64,000 nucleotides of DNA from Rallus limicola (taxonomy: Eukaryota > Chordata > Aves > Gruiformes > Rallidae), in contig JAKCOZ010000059.1 of NCBI GenBank assembly GCA_022605955.1, positions 1,612,001 to 1,676,000 of the forward strand, given 5' to 3'. Positions 41,018-53,310 of this stretch are shown in pieces. The notes under the pieces were generated by a model. The model was given only the letters and a program-made list of their open reading frames with translations, was not told where the DNA came from and searched no databases. Both the position numbers and the translations under genes were made by a program. How positions within the stretch are numbered: position 1 is the first letter of the stretch; the number at the start of each line of letters is the position of its first letter.

Positions 41018-44000
41018 AAATGCCACGAGGGCCATCAAAATCACAGAGACAAGACCTTGCTTTCAGCCTCTCCTCTGAAAGATAGTGCCTCCAGAAGCAC
41101 AGTGCCCATTAGCACTATGCCAGGGTATTGATTCAGTGCCTACTAAGAAGAAAGAAGGCCACCTGCTGAAGAATATGCATAATTAAAGCTAAAAAATGAA
41201 CTGCTTTCATTGTGAAATACAGAGTTCTCGTAACACTGTTTCCCCAGCAATGCACCACTGGGAAAAAAAAAAAAGTTTGCACTTCACCTCCAAGGAATTT
41301 TGCAAAGGTCAACCACCAGAGCCAGCCAAATGCATTATTTAGTGACTTGACCATTTTATTACTGAATATTTCATCAGGTTTGTTTTTACAATCAACTATT
41401 TCTGTTCATGCTAAAAGGAAGTATCACTAAACCTCATTTTTACTCTGGCAGACAGTGAGACAGAGGCAGGCAAAAGAAGCAGGTGTATCACCTGCTTTGA
41501 GTTTTAGCAGCTTCTAATTCCTTAGGGTTTCTTGAATAACTCCCACTCTTGAGTGAGTTTCTCAGTGTTACTGTAGAAGACTGTAACAGAAATCAGGATC
41601 CTTGTTGCTGCCCAAATAAAATTTGGTTGTTTTATGTAGAATTACTCTGTGTTACACCATGAGGTCCTGAAGCATCAAGCAGTTACAAGGTTCATTAGGC
41701 ATGCAGAAGTAAGGAGAGTGACTCGAAGGCAGGGGTGCTCTGGTGGGAAGATGGGTTTTGTCTCTCCTGTGAGAGCTAGAGACACGCAGCTTGGAAAAGA
41801 CCCGCACATCTTTCACAGTTATGATTTTAGTCACGGAAGCAGATTCAAACTGGGTATAGGCTTCTATCCCTTACAGAGTTGTCTTCCTAAAGGAAAATCC
41901 CGAGATTTCATCTCAGTCAGAAGCTCCATAGTTGATGCAGAAATCATTTGAGAACATAGGGCTTGGTACACAAGTTCTTTCCAGGCTTAAAATCAGTAAA
42001 TGTGTATACAATGGTTATCTTAATATGCTTTTGACCTTTGATAATCTATTGTAGTATTTTACTCAAGAGGTAGATCAAAAGTTTTAGGAAAAGAGTTGTT
42101 TTATAAAATAGCAGCAGAAGATATAGGTGGCTTACGTAAAAGTTGCATGTTAGCATTTACTTCATGTTCAAAAACATAGGCACTGTGTATCTCAAGTTTC
42201 TGCGCATTTATTTCTTACTAAGATGCCTAAACTTCCTGAGTGCATGTGAATTATTGGCAAGATCCAACTTGCAGGACAGAGCTGGCCTTTTACCAATAAA
42301 GACTATTAAGCACTTGTAAAATCATCTAGTTATGTTAAATCTTCGTGGGTAGCAGCTTCTACTGCTTTTCTGTATCATATGCCCTCAGGAGCCTATGTGT
42401 TCACCAATATGATTTCACAGGTATCTGTAGTAAGTTGGAATATTTTAGATTAATAAAGTACATAACAGCATTATTAGGTACTTGCTCCACAGTTATAGTC
42501 GAGACTTACTTTCCATTGTAAACTAAATAAACATAGCCCCTTTATAGTACCATAGAAGCTCTTTTCACTTCAAGTTATGTGTAAGTGGTCTCTAACTACA
42601 TAAAGATTTTTTTGCTAAATTTTCATGGTGTCTGGCAAAGTGCTTTTCACAGTTAGGCCTCAAAAATCACTTATGTTTCTAGATGTTCTTCCAGTATTTT
42701 TTCCTTGTATCTTAATCTAAAATGAAGTTCTAAAAATTTCTCTGGGGTTGACTTAGAGGTTTATTTTGGAACAATTTTGAAAGAAGATGCCATCCAAAGA
42801 ATCTGAGAACCATATGCTGTTGCTGGAGAAGGCAGGCTGATGTTCCTGCTTGTCCTTTGAGGAATGCTAAGATGTACATAATGGCTACAGCTGAAAATAC
42901 CAAGAAGACATTTTCCAGACTCCTGTTTCTGAGGGTGCACATCTGACAGGCTGTCATTGTCTCTTCCTCACCACCAAGGCAAAACCTTTCCCCCCCCCAG
43001 TAGACTTGAAGGGTAGAGTCGTAGACTTCTGGGAGTCAGCACAGGAGAATAAGTGTGTTTGTCTCCCCTGGGCTTTATCTTCTATGCAGAAGTCTACAGT
43101 GAGTTGAAAGACCTTAAATGTAACAAATACAGCCGGCATATACCTGCTCTATCCGGGGAGAAAATTCTGCAATTAAAAGCATTTTTTTACACACAGAGAT
43201 TTGCATGGCTCCTGCATAAGCAGACATCATTAAGAACTATTCTTTGAACAACCAGTGCAAGTTTTCAATATTTATGATTCATCATGGATGAAAGCTTTTT
43301 CTCTCCACAAGACAATGGTTTCTCAACTTCTAGTGGCTCTCATTTTGATCAGTGCTGAGTACTTCTCAGAATCCTTACCTACGTTGCCTCCATGAAAAGA
43401 AACATAAACTTTTCATCCATCTTGCTCTACATTCAGGCAGTCTTCCTTTATGAACGAACAGAAAACACTAGAACGCCTTTCTCTTAATCATGCAGCAATT
43501 TCACTAATCCCAGCCTTCATTGTGATCATACTGCAAACCGCAAAAAGATGTACTTTCAGTTTCTTATTAGACAAACAGCATACTGCATGTGGTCTTCATT
43601 AAGATCCCATATGTCACCAATTATGCAAGCATCATTAAACAATGAGCAAGTACTTCTATGTTTGTAACTCTCCTTGGCCAATATAATGCAATTACAGCAT
43701 GTGTAAAAAAAGGAAAATAATGATCTGATGCTGTAGCATCACTGTCAGTGCTGGAGATGTGTATGTGTAAAGTGGGTCAAATCCCATTTTGCATGTTGTC
43801 ATAGCTCCATTTGGAGCTTGGGTGTGCAGGGAAGGGTTTTCTGACAGCCAAATATGAAGAGGAAGCATTGTTCATAGCTCTGACCCAGGAACACGTAGTT
43901 GGCTGGTCATCCCCAGTGGGGACCCACTCCAGTCCTCCACAGTACCTCCACAGTGATTCTGCCATGCCTGAAGAGGATGTGCTAAGCTCCACAGCTATCA

Positions 44001-45460
44001 GCCTTTTTCATCCTGCATTAGCACATGAAGGGTTGCTAGTCCCAAATGATCCTTGTCCTTGTTTTAGCGCAAAGCTGTTGTACAGCAGGTTCTATCAAAG
44101 ACATCCAGAGAGATCGAGCTTTGAACTGTCACCACCTACTCATGGGTGGTATGCAGGGTGGCCGCAAAACAGCTCCTCAACTACTGAAGCAATACTTTTA
44201 TAAAGCTCCTATATGAAAGAGGTGATGACAAAAATAACCTAAATTAGTATATTGGGATTGCTGTAGAAGATATTTCACTTGTCATTTTTTAAGTTTTTTA
44301 ATCAAGTTCTGTCACAAAAGTACTCAATGCAAAACTGCCACATGTTATTGAACAGGTACATCATGGAGGTGAAATGATGGTACAGCCATTTTTGTGCTTA
44401 TGAATGACTGAGTTGGTTTTTAATGTAACTTTTACAATTAATTTTGTGATTTATCTCAAAATTAAAAATATTTTTCCCAATGTATCTTAACTGTGCCACT
44501 GAAATATTTTGAAAATTTTAACTTTGACATTAGAAATCAGTTAGCCTCAATGTCTGTTTTTGCTTTTCATGCCTGGGTCTGACATAGCTTTGAACAAAAC
44601 TGGAAAAACTGAGGCTGAAGGACATGAATGAAGGAAAGAAGTGGTTTCTATTGAAAATCTTTCATGAGAGGTAAGCCAGACCAACTCTCAGCTTCTTGAT
44701 GAAACATGCCAAAGTCTAACCCTTGAAGAATGCTTTTCCATCAGAAAAGGGTGTTACAGCACCATCTCTTTACTATTTACTTATTCTCATTTCCATCACA
44801 GGATTACTAAGGTTGCTCTCTACCCAAAAATAGCATTGATTCAACAAAAATCCTCATTCCCATAAGGAAGAAAACAAGCTTTTATCTGAGACTTGGGATT
44901 TTTGGTATTGCTTTTGATTTAACACACCACATTTTCAGATACCAGATACCAAGAAAACAACAGAGGCCAAATGCTAGGTAGTTGCCTGACCAGTATTTAA
45001 TCTGGTTTTGGTTTGGTTTTTTTCCAGTGTAAGAGTGATACAGCAAGGTAACAGTGCTGAGTTCAGCTCAACCCACTCTAATAAGGTGGAGAATTAGAGC
45101 CAGTAGCCTTCTCACAGTTGTATCAGCTGTAGTAAGTATTCCAGTATTCAGAAGAAGAAATCTCTTCTAGTCTACTTTCTCATGGGTTTTTTTTCTATTT
45201 ATAACCAGTAAAAATGTAAAGGGCTTTGTCTTATTTTCCCAAAACGAATGATTCCAAAGAAAATATCCATTTGCTGCTTACTCTTTAACTAGCTGTTATT
45301 CCCAAGTGCTGTGTAATCATTAAGTGAACTTTAATTTAACAAGCGTGCTGCTCTTAGCACATTTTTACTTATGTGGTAGTAAATTAACTATGACAGATTA
45401 TAACTGTTCTTAATCATTGAGCACTAAGTGAGACTTGCATAAGTATCTTAAACTAAACAA

Positions 45461-45977
45461 AGGTGTGTCCTGGTTTCAGCTGAGATAGTTAGTGTTCTTT
45501 CTAGTAGCTGATATAGTGCTGTGTTTTGGATTTAGAATAGGAATAATGCTGATAACACACTGATGTCTTTATTTGTTGCTAGGTAGTTGTAGTGCCTACA
45601 CTAAGCCAAGGACTTTCCAGCTCCCCATGCCCCACCAGGGGCTGGGACAGCTGCTATAGGCTGGTCAAAGGGACGTCCCTGCCACAGAGCATCATGCTCT
45701 GGATAGACCTGAGGAAGGTAGCTAGGAGGTGGGATCACTGCTTGGAAACAGACTTCACACTGTGTTGGGATTTTTCCCCTTCAACATGGGGTGAGCAACT
45801 ACGTTTGTGCATCACATCAGCATCAGTGTTACTGTTATTAATGTCCTCTTTTGTTATCCTATTAAACCATCTTCATCTCAACCTACACAGCTTTTTCCAT
45901 TCTCCCCTGGGGGCAAGGGGTGAGGGAGCAGCTGCATGGTGCTTGGTTACCAGCTGGGACTAAACTATGATGAGGTG
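45461..45977 (+). repeat. 5-bp target-site duplication flanking the solo LTR
   Basis: AGGTG at 45,461-45,465 is repeated at 45,973-45,977, directly against the two ends of the LTR. The exact flanking match supports a genuine integration followed by LTR-LTR recombination. Confidence 0.8.
45466..45972 (+). mobile_element. Solo LTR of an avian endogenous retrovirus (ERVL-like)
   Basis: The first bases, TGTCCTGGTTTCAGCTGAGA, and blocks such as tagtgctgtgttttggattta, gataacacactgatgt, cctattaaacc and catctcaacct are those of a widespread neoavian LTR. The final dinucleotide is TG where the family normally has CA, two transitions. The 507-bp element has no internal gag or pol sequence, so it is a recombined solo LTR. 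Promoter features look decayed: the usual TATA position (about 45,690-45,715) no longer reads as a TATA box, while the tattaaa poly(A)-like word remains near 45,859. Class assignment to ERVL rests on the 5-bp duplication and recalled family resemblance. A 123-codon open frame inside is chance. Confidence 0.88.
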
Positions 45978-48900
45978 ATTTTATGGCTCAGCACTTGCTC
46001 ACAGGTGAAGCAATATCCATTTAAAAAAAATTCTTTTTCATGCTGAGATTCAAAATTCCAGTTCATTTGTTTTCTGGTTACTGGGAAGGAGACCACACCA
46101 CCTGAGGTATGTCTCACCTGGCCACCCCCCGGTAGATGAGCAGTGCTCTGGTAATGAGGATTGGGAGCACTTCAGAGGCCTAAGTGAATTTGCTGCATCA
46201 ATGAGGCATCACTGCATTTTCAAAATAATTCCCTTCAGTGTCTCATAGTTTCACACACAAATATCACAGTGTTGCTTTGCAGCTGGTTCCTGAATGATGA
46301 CACTGCTAAGGGTCAAACACCAGAAATACAGTAACCAAACCCAGAGCCTCACAGTTAGAGGAGCTCTCACCATTTTTATCTGCAGCCTGCTGAGTTATTT
46401 TGTTAACCCAGGCCTCTGTGCTTGTGTCTAGAGGAAAGAAACTCCTTTTGAAAGACTGTCCTTGCATGGCACTCCTCTCTGTCTGCTGCCTATATAGATA
46501 GGGAATGACCATGATTAATTAGAATAGCTACTCAAGTAATTTCTTGAGAACAATGATGATATTTAACTTGAATATTGTTTTCTCCAGGGCTTTAGCCTGA
46601 TCCTTTAAGATTGTGCACTTCAAAGGAAAAAAAAAAATTCATCTGGCACTTACATTTATGCTGGGCTGACATTGCTGGTATGCTGCCAAAGAAGCATATC
46701 ACAGAGGCAACAGCTGAGGGATCGCAGCCATTCAACCTTGGTGCCAGCCTCATAAGAAATCACTTCAATGGTGACATGGAATATCTCTGTCCACTTTGTC
46801 CTTAACAGTTAGAGAAATCCCATCCCAAGTCAAATCAGGGCTTTCTCAAATAGGCGGATGACCCTTCAGAAACAAATTGATGCCATCAACTTGTTTCACT
46901 TTTAACAGCCTGAAGCAAAGTCTTACAGAATGAAAATTTTGGTTATAAGAAGCCTGGTCTAGCCTCACCCTCTTGCTGCCTATAGCATATCACAGACCTT
47001 TCCATTTAGTCTGTCCTTCCTCTGAAGTTTTCTGTGTTGTTGGGGGGAGGGCAGGTGTAGGGCAAAAATAAACATGACATGAAAAATAACTGTTACTTTC
47101 CTGCCCTCAGCAAACAACTTGTGGTTGCCATTTTCATACTGTTAAACTCACATTTGAAAACTGTTTAACTGTGATGGCCCCTTGTCAGCATTCTCATTTT
47201 CCAATTCCTTGTCATCTTTTTCTCTTCCAGTTTATGGAGGTTTTGGTCTCTAGCAGAAACCAGCAGAGAACAAACTAGCTAACAGAGGCTAGCAGAATTT
47301 GAGTTGTGTAGGGGATAGTTAATTATGCATAAAGTGTCTACTTTTCTTCCAATAAGTCCATATGTTCTTTTAAATATACAGAGCAATGGCATTAGATAGG
47401 TAATAATCCTTGATTTCTCTCAGCAGCCTTAACTGAACTGTGAGATAGGATTGCTCCTCTGGAAGCAAGCTGCCTGTTCTAGCTTGGCAAAAGGAAATAC
47501 ACTCATCCAGTCAGGCAACTGCAGGGGCAGGACAGAACAGGAATCCGACCTGTTTTCAACAGAACTATTTATGCGCATCATCAAAACAACATGTCTCATT
47601 TGGAATTTGGTTGGTTTTTTTGAGGGAGTGAGTTTTGGAAGTGGCACACTGTCACTAGAAAATACATGTTGTTGTGTTAAGAACCTGGACTTCTGTCTGG
47701 GTGACTGGTATGTGTAACCATTCTGCTGGATCCACTCTTCTTGAGGATTTATTTTTTCCAATCCCTGTTGTTTAGATTTTGATTATTTCAGGTCTTATGC
47801 TACTCTGAAAACTGAAATATTTGTAGCGCCTTGGAGTTTCAAATTGAACATTTTTCATTTGTTAGGATCACTCCTTACAGCCTGTAGAGAAATGTGAGTT
47901 AGTCTAACACAGGTCGTGTTATTCCTGCATATCCATACCCTGGTCTTGTTCTGAGCTCAGGGGGCCTTCCCTGTCTATTGCCTTGCTGCCCGTCCCCAGT
48001 GTATTAAGCTATCAGACTTTCAGTGTGGAGACCTCAAGGAAAGGTATATTGGTCAAGAGACACTTGATTTATGTGTATGATGTTTACATGTCTATGCCTA
48101 AAGGTAAACGAGGGCAAGTTCTTTAGGATAATGTCCGTGTTATGGGCAAACTTCCCTCAGCAGTGATGCTTGTTTTGCAGTATCTTAAAAACCCATGTTT
48201 GCCTTAGTCTTTTCACTGATACCCAGATGTCAGGGAGCGCTGCAAGCAGAGAGCCGAGAGTAATTACAGGTATCCTGTTGATAGACTGTGTCATGACTCT
48301 GATTTGAAAAACTTTTCATTAGATACATAACATTAAAAGCATGCCATATGAAAATAAAAATGGAAAGTGGCTGAGCTGTTTAACAAAGGAGAAAATAAAC
48401 AAGTGCATCGGAGAAGCATTAAAAGCAAATCTGTTTTCTGTTTTTCCATCAAGTGTTAACTGGATCCTGAGAGGTTTTCATTAACCAGATGAAAATATTT
48501 GGGTTATTTATCAGAATGCAGAGGCTTACACACGCAGTCATCATGGAACGGTCGTTTCTGCAGCACTTCATGGCGATCAGGGCCTTTGACTGCAAACTCA
48601 CTTTGCCAGGGTCTTTGATTCCTTGTGTGTGCCATGTGGCTGCTATCAGTTTACAAATAAAGAAAAATTAAAATGGGTTTATGAGCTGTTACTATTGTAA
48701 CAGAGTTCTGCTATTAGCTGGTTCTAAATGTTTTCATATATTCCACACCTCTGCTGCCCTTTGAGATTTTTAACTGTTGTTTTCTTGTACATTCATAATT
48801 TCCTTGTGTAATTGTTCCCAAGAGAATGAGCTGAAAGAATTATGAATTAATTTGCATCTTTTAATGTACTAATAAACTTCCCAAGAAGAAAATTTCACTC

Positions 48901-51900
48901 CAGCCAGGTGGAAACCAATCACTTTAAATCAAAGCTTACTGAATTTCAAAGAGGTTGTTTTGGTTGTTGGTTTTTTTTTTTTTCAAGAAGTTGCAGATGA
49001 ACAGTGCCCTGCATGTTGAAAGCAATTAGAAAGCACAAACAGCAATTTTGGAAAAAGCCCTGGGTCATTTTTTGCTGCAGTAGAGAGTTCACAGGCATTT
49101 AGAAAAATTGGTATTTGTTGTATTTAAACAAAATGAATAGTAATTTCTTGGTGGTTAAGAGGTCTCGTACTCTAAGTGTAGATTTCACTATTTCATTGAA
49201 AAAATATTTTTAAACTATTTCAGCTTTTTTTTTTGTCTGATGTAAATAAATAATTCATGCTATAGACTCTAAAGCATGGATCAAGAGAGAGAGACGTCCT
49301 TTTATGTACAATTTATTCAAATAGAATCTTCAGTGAACAAAATGTTCTATCTTATGTATTCATTTATAACCGTACAATGTCAGGTCCTTCTTCACCAAAG
49401 CACTCATCTTCATTTATCTCTGAGCACTTGAGTAACCAAAGCACTACTCCCAAGTAACTAAAGCAACAGCTCTGAGCGTATGCTTTAAGTTAAATACTTT
49501 AGGCTGCTGTTCCAAGTAGTATCATAGTTACTCACAAGCTTAAGCAATATACTGAACTGAGGATTTGACATCTCAGTTTATATTCCTTCATGCGTTTTAC
49601 TCTTGGTTAAACTCAGGAACAGAAATGAATGTTTGAGCCCTCGTTTTCCAAATGAGATGTAAAATATGTAACTGATGGGAAAGATATAATACATGGTATC
49701 AAATTGCTGATTTTTAAAGTTTATTTTAGTAGTTGATCAAGTTTAATGTTAACATTTGGCAAGGCAAAAAGATTTGTTTAAATGGCTGCAGACTGTCTAG
49801 ATTCATTCCACACAATGAATCCCACAATATGTTTCGAAGGAAAATGCTCTTTAGTACCAAAATCCCTGTTTAATGTCCAAAAAAGTAAGCAGACTTCTTG
49901 TTAGGAAAATAAAAGGAGGGATTGCAGCTGCCTTTAACCAAAAGTTGATTGTATTTTGCAGCTGGTTCAGGAGAGGGAACAGAAGGCAGAAGGGACTGAT
50001 GATGGTGATCAAGCCAAAGGCAAGGCTTAGGCTTGCAAGTGGACCAAAGCTCATTAGAATGGTGAGCAATGGGGAGCCTGCGGGAGGATCAGGAGCAGCC
50101 AGAAGAGGCCTGGGCACTCACAGCAACCAGGGGCAGACCCAGAGTAAGCAAGAAGAAATGGCTGTGCTAGGTCAAACAAGGGAGTGCTGATGAGGTGGCT
50201 GTAGCAAAGGGAGCTGTGCCTCTGTCCCAAGAACAGGGATGATCACCAGAGGCAGGATTATTGGTACAGCTGTAGGGAATTCAACCCATGCCTCTGGCAG
50301 TGTGAAAATACACATTTAAAACACAGCTTCCATGTTCTTCAAAATGTATTGTCTTATTTTTTCAGGCTGTTTCAGAGGTGGCAAACAGGTACCTTGTTTG
50401 TTTTCTATTCTTAATTTTTTTTTTACAAATGTGTATATAAATTCATTTTTTAAATGTGTACAGTAACTACAGGCAGCTATTTTTGCTCTGTTTCAAACAC
50501 CATTTTTTACAAGTGCAAAAATCCAGCTATCTCTCAGAAACCCAGAAGACCCATCACTTTACACCAGGAGTGCCTGCCAGAATGCATTCATTTTATTTTA
50601 GCTAGATAACAAAGCTTGAAGCTCCTTATAGCCCATGCTTGTTATGCCAGTGTGTGGGGAAACACACATAAACTTTTTCTCCAATTCCAGATACAACGCT
50701 GCTACACTGAAATAACTTTTTTGCTTAATGTAAAAATACATGCAAGTCCTCACAATACACAGGCTGTAGTCTAAATTTCAGTACGTTGCTTTTTACAACT
50801 AGCAAGGTGCAAATTTTGTAATGGAAATGAGTGAAGATGCTAACCTCAGTGTCAGCACAGCTCAGTACTGCTGTTAGTGAAGCAACTGTCTGAAATGTTT
50901 TCATCTGGCTGAATAAGCCAAGACCACACAAAACACATCTGTAGAAAATACTGACACTGCTTCTCTTGGCACATCCTAGCCTGTTCTTGCTGCTCAAATT
51001 CCTGCACAGAAAGAGCTATAGCTGAATACTTTTTTCTTCCACAGTAAAGCAATATTCTCTTTAATGGTATATTTTTCTTGTCAGGCTTTAAGACATCGGT
51101 ACTGTCTCCCCAAATTCCCTCCACACTGTTTCATGTTATCTAATCTAAAGCTTAGTGCTTAATAAATATGCGTTCGTCACATGAGCAGCAGGAACAGATT
51201 AAGTCCAAAAGTCCCCTGTAATCTGCTGGAAGAGATATCTAGAGCGCTAGATTCAGCACAACCAGAAAACCTTAAAAATACTTTTCTTCAGCTCTAATTT
51301 GAAGAAGTTCAACAGCAAAGTTTACCCTGCAGAGAAATGGTGCTAACCCAAGATGTATTTATTTTCTGCTGCTAAGCACAGCCACGTGAACACTGAGATG
51401 TCTCTTTCTGCAGGAGGATGCCAGAGCTGCAGAGTTAAAAGCTTAAGCTTCAAAATTGACACTGACCTTGTATATTAACATAGTAATGGGCTCATGTTGC
51501 TTTCCAGGATTGCACTGTCCTAAACTTAAGTTTTTACTGTCCCATTCAGGTGGCTGACAAGGCAGAGCACACAGCTGAAAATATGTCACACAGCATCTCC
51601 TGGAAGATGACTGCATTGCTCACCATCCTTGCTTTCAAGGCAAGGCAAGGCAACAAAAATCCCTTAAGAAATGTTTTATCTGTAAGGACACACTTTATTG
51701 TTTGAAAATACAGGATGTTTCTCATACAAGACTTTAGGGGAGGGGAGCTTTAGGAGTCAAGCTGTCAGATCAGCTTTCCGCCTTGGGCAGGACAGCCAGA
51801 GACCACCATCCCTTATGCCCTGGCAGCAGCCGTTTCTGGGAAATGTCCTTCCTGGGAACTAGCATGGTTGGGAAGCAGCAAAGGGCTCTCACCTGGCTCC

Positions 51901-52390
51901 TGCCCAGTAGAGAGGCAGGGCTTGGAGCCTGCCCCTCTGCCTGCCGCACCAGCTTTCCTTCAGGATGCTCGAGTCCCTTCACAATGGGATTTTCTGATAC
52001 GGCGAAGTTTTTAATTAGACATGAACCCTTTAGTTTCAAACTGTGCTTGATCCTGTCTAGAGAACAATAATCCTGCAAATGTAAAACTTATTGTAGGTGA
52101 AAATATGGCCTATTGAAATTAAAACTGTTGTAAATTTTTAAGTCAGTACAAGTTTTCCTATTCATACATTTTATTTCTGAGGAACCATTATTTCCCTTGA
52201 AAACAGTCTAAGAGTTTTCTTTGCGGGGGTTCTTTTTTGTTATTTTTTTGTTTCTTTTGAAATATCACTGCTCTTTCACATACCGCCTAAAGAAAATGTT
52301 TGTCTTCCAAACACATCTTACTGGTGCATATCCAGTACTTCAAAAGTGCTTCAGCTCCTTCAGGAATAGTTGTTATGCTAATACTTCACA
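45978..52390. other. Intergenic region, no supported gene
   Basis: No gene or clear repeat is recognisable apart from short tracts. The 105-codon frame at 49,873-50,190 on + and the 102-codon frame at 51,770-52,078 on - lack domains, splice context and any recognisable relative. The AT-rich block at 48,330-48,480 has the look of conserved non-coding DNA but conservation cannot be judged here. Confidence 0.65.
51637..51653 (+). repeat. AAGGC pentamer microsatellite
   Basis: Three tandem AAGGC units plus two bases. This is a minimal pentanucleotide repeat. Confidence 0.75.
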
Positions 52391-53310
52391 GATTAATAGA
52401 ATAGCTGAGGTTGACAGGGACCTCTGGGGATCACCTAGTTACAGGTTGCTCAGGATGGTTTCCTGTTAGCTGTTGAAAATCTCTGCTGATGGAGACTTCA
52501 CAGTTCTCTCAGCAACCTGTGCCACTGTTTAATCACCCTTATAGTAAAAAAAAAAAAAAAATTCTAATGTTTAAACCAAATGTCTTGTATTTCAGTTTGT
52601 GTCCATTGCTGCTTCTCCCATCACTGGAAATCACTTGAGAAGAGTCTGGCTCCCTCTCCTTTGCTCCCTGCCAACAGGTAAGATTCATACCTACACAGTA
52701 GCACAAGATCCCATAAGCCCTCTATTCTCCAGATTGAACAGTCCCACCTCTCTCAGCCTGTCTGCACGTGAAAGGTGCTGCAGTATCTTCATCACCTCTG
52801 TGGCCCTTTGCTGGAGTCTCTCCAGCATGCCCATGTCTTTCTTGTACTGGAGAGCCCAGTGCTGGCCACAGCCCCTACAGCTGTGGCCTCACTGTTGCTG
52901 GGTAGAGGGAAAGGACCACCACCTACTAGTAACACTGCCTCATGTAGCTCATAGTACTGCTGGCTGCCTTTCCTCAAGGGCACATCAGAGGCTTGTGTTC
53001 AACTTGTGTCCACCAAGGCCTTTTCAGGGGAGTACTTTCCAGAAAGGCAGCCCCAGCCTATGCTGGGAGATGTGACCCCTGGGTGCAGGGCTTTGCTCTC
53101 CCTTTTACTGAATTGCATGACATTCCTCTGTGCCCTGCTCTCCAGCCAAGCGGCATCCCTCTGGATGGCAGCACAGCCATTTGGTGTGTCACACACCCCT
53201 CCCAGTTTTTGGCCATCTGCAAACCTGAGGGTGCGCTCTGCCCCATCGTCCAGGCCACTAACACAGACACTGGACGGCACTGGGCCCAGGCCCAGGTGTT
53301 GGGTGCGCAG
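52391..53310 (-). mobile_element. CR1 non-LTR retrotransposon, 5'-truncated, minus strand
   Basis: Read on the minus strand, this is the C-terminal part of CR1 ORF2 followed by the 3' region. An open stretch reads SGLDDGAERTLRFADGQKLG and continues through GCAAIQRDAAWLES, in the order expected around and after the RT catalytic box. The box is FADG at 53,212-53,223, so the second catalytic aspartate is missing. The 3' region includes the block equivalent to CTGGAGAGCC..CACAGTACTCCAG near 52,845-52,880 and ends near 52,391 at a degraded ATAGAAT terminal repeat. A 16-base A-run at 52,545-52,560 is inserted in the 3' region. The 5' limit near 53,310 is approximate. The element is inactive. Confidence 0.92.

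Larger units (their letters stand above)
30485..45460. other. Intergenic region, no supported gene
   Basis: No coding exon chain is recognisable. The longest open frame is 150 codons at 39,765-40,217 on +, with no known domain, a shadow frame on the other strand and no splice context, so I leave it uncalled. The stretch contains small palindromes and low-complexity tracts (listed) and an AT-rich block near 43,480-43,720 dense in homeodomain, SOX and C/EBP-like words, which could be a regulatory element. Confidence 0.65.

Noticed and set aside
45592..45963. 123-codon frame on +
   Set aside because: It lies wholly within the solo LTR, which does not encode protein.
52599..53075. 158-codon frame on +
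   Set aside because: It is antisense to the CR1 element.
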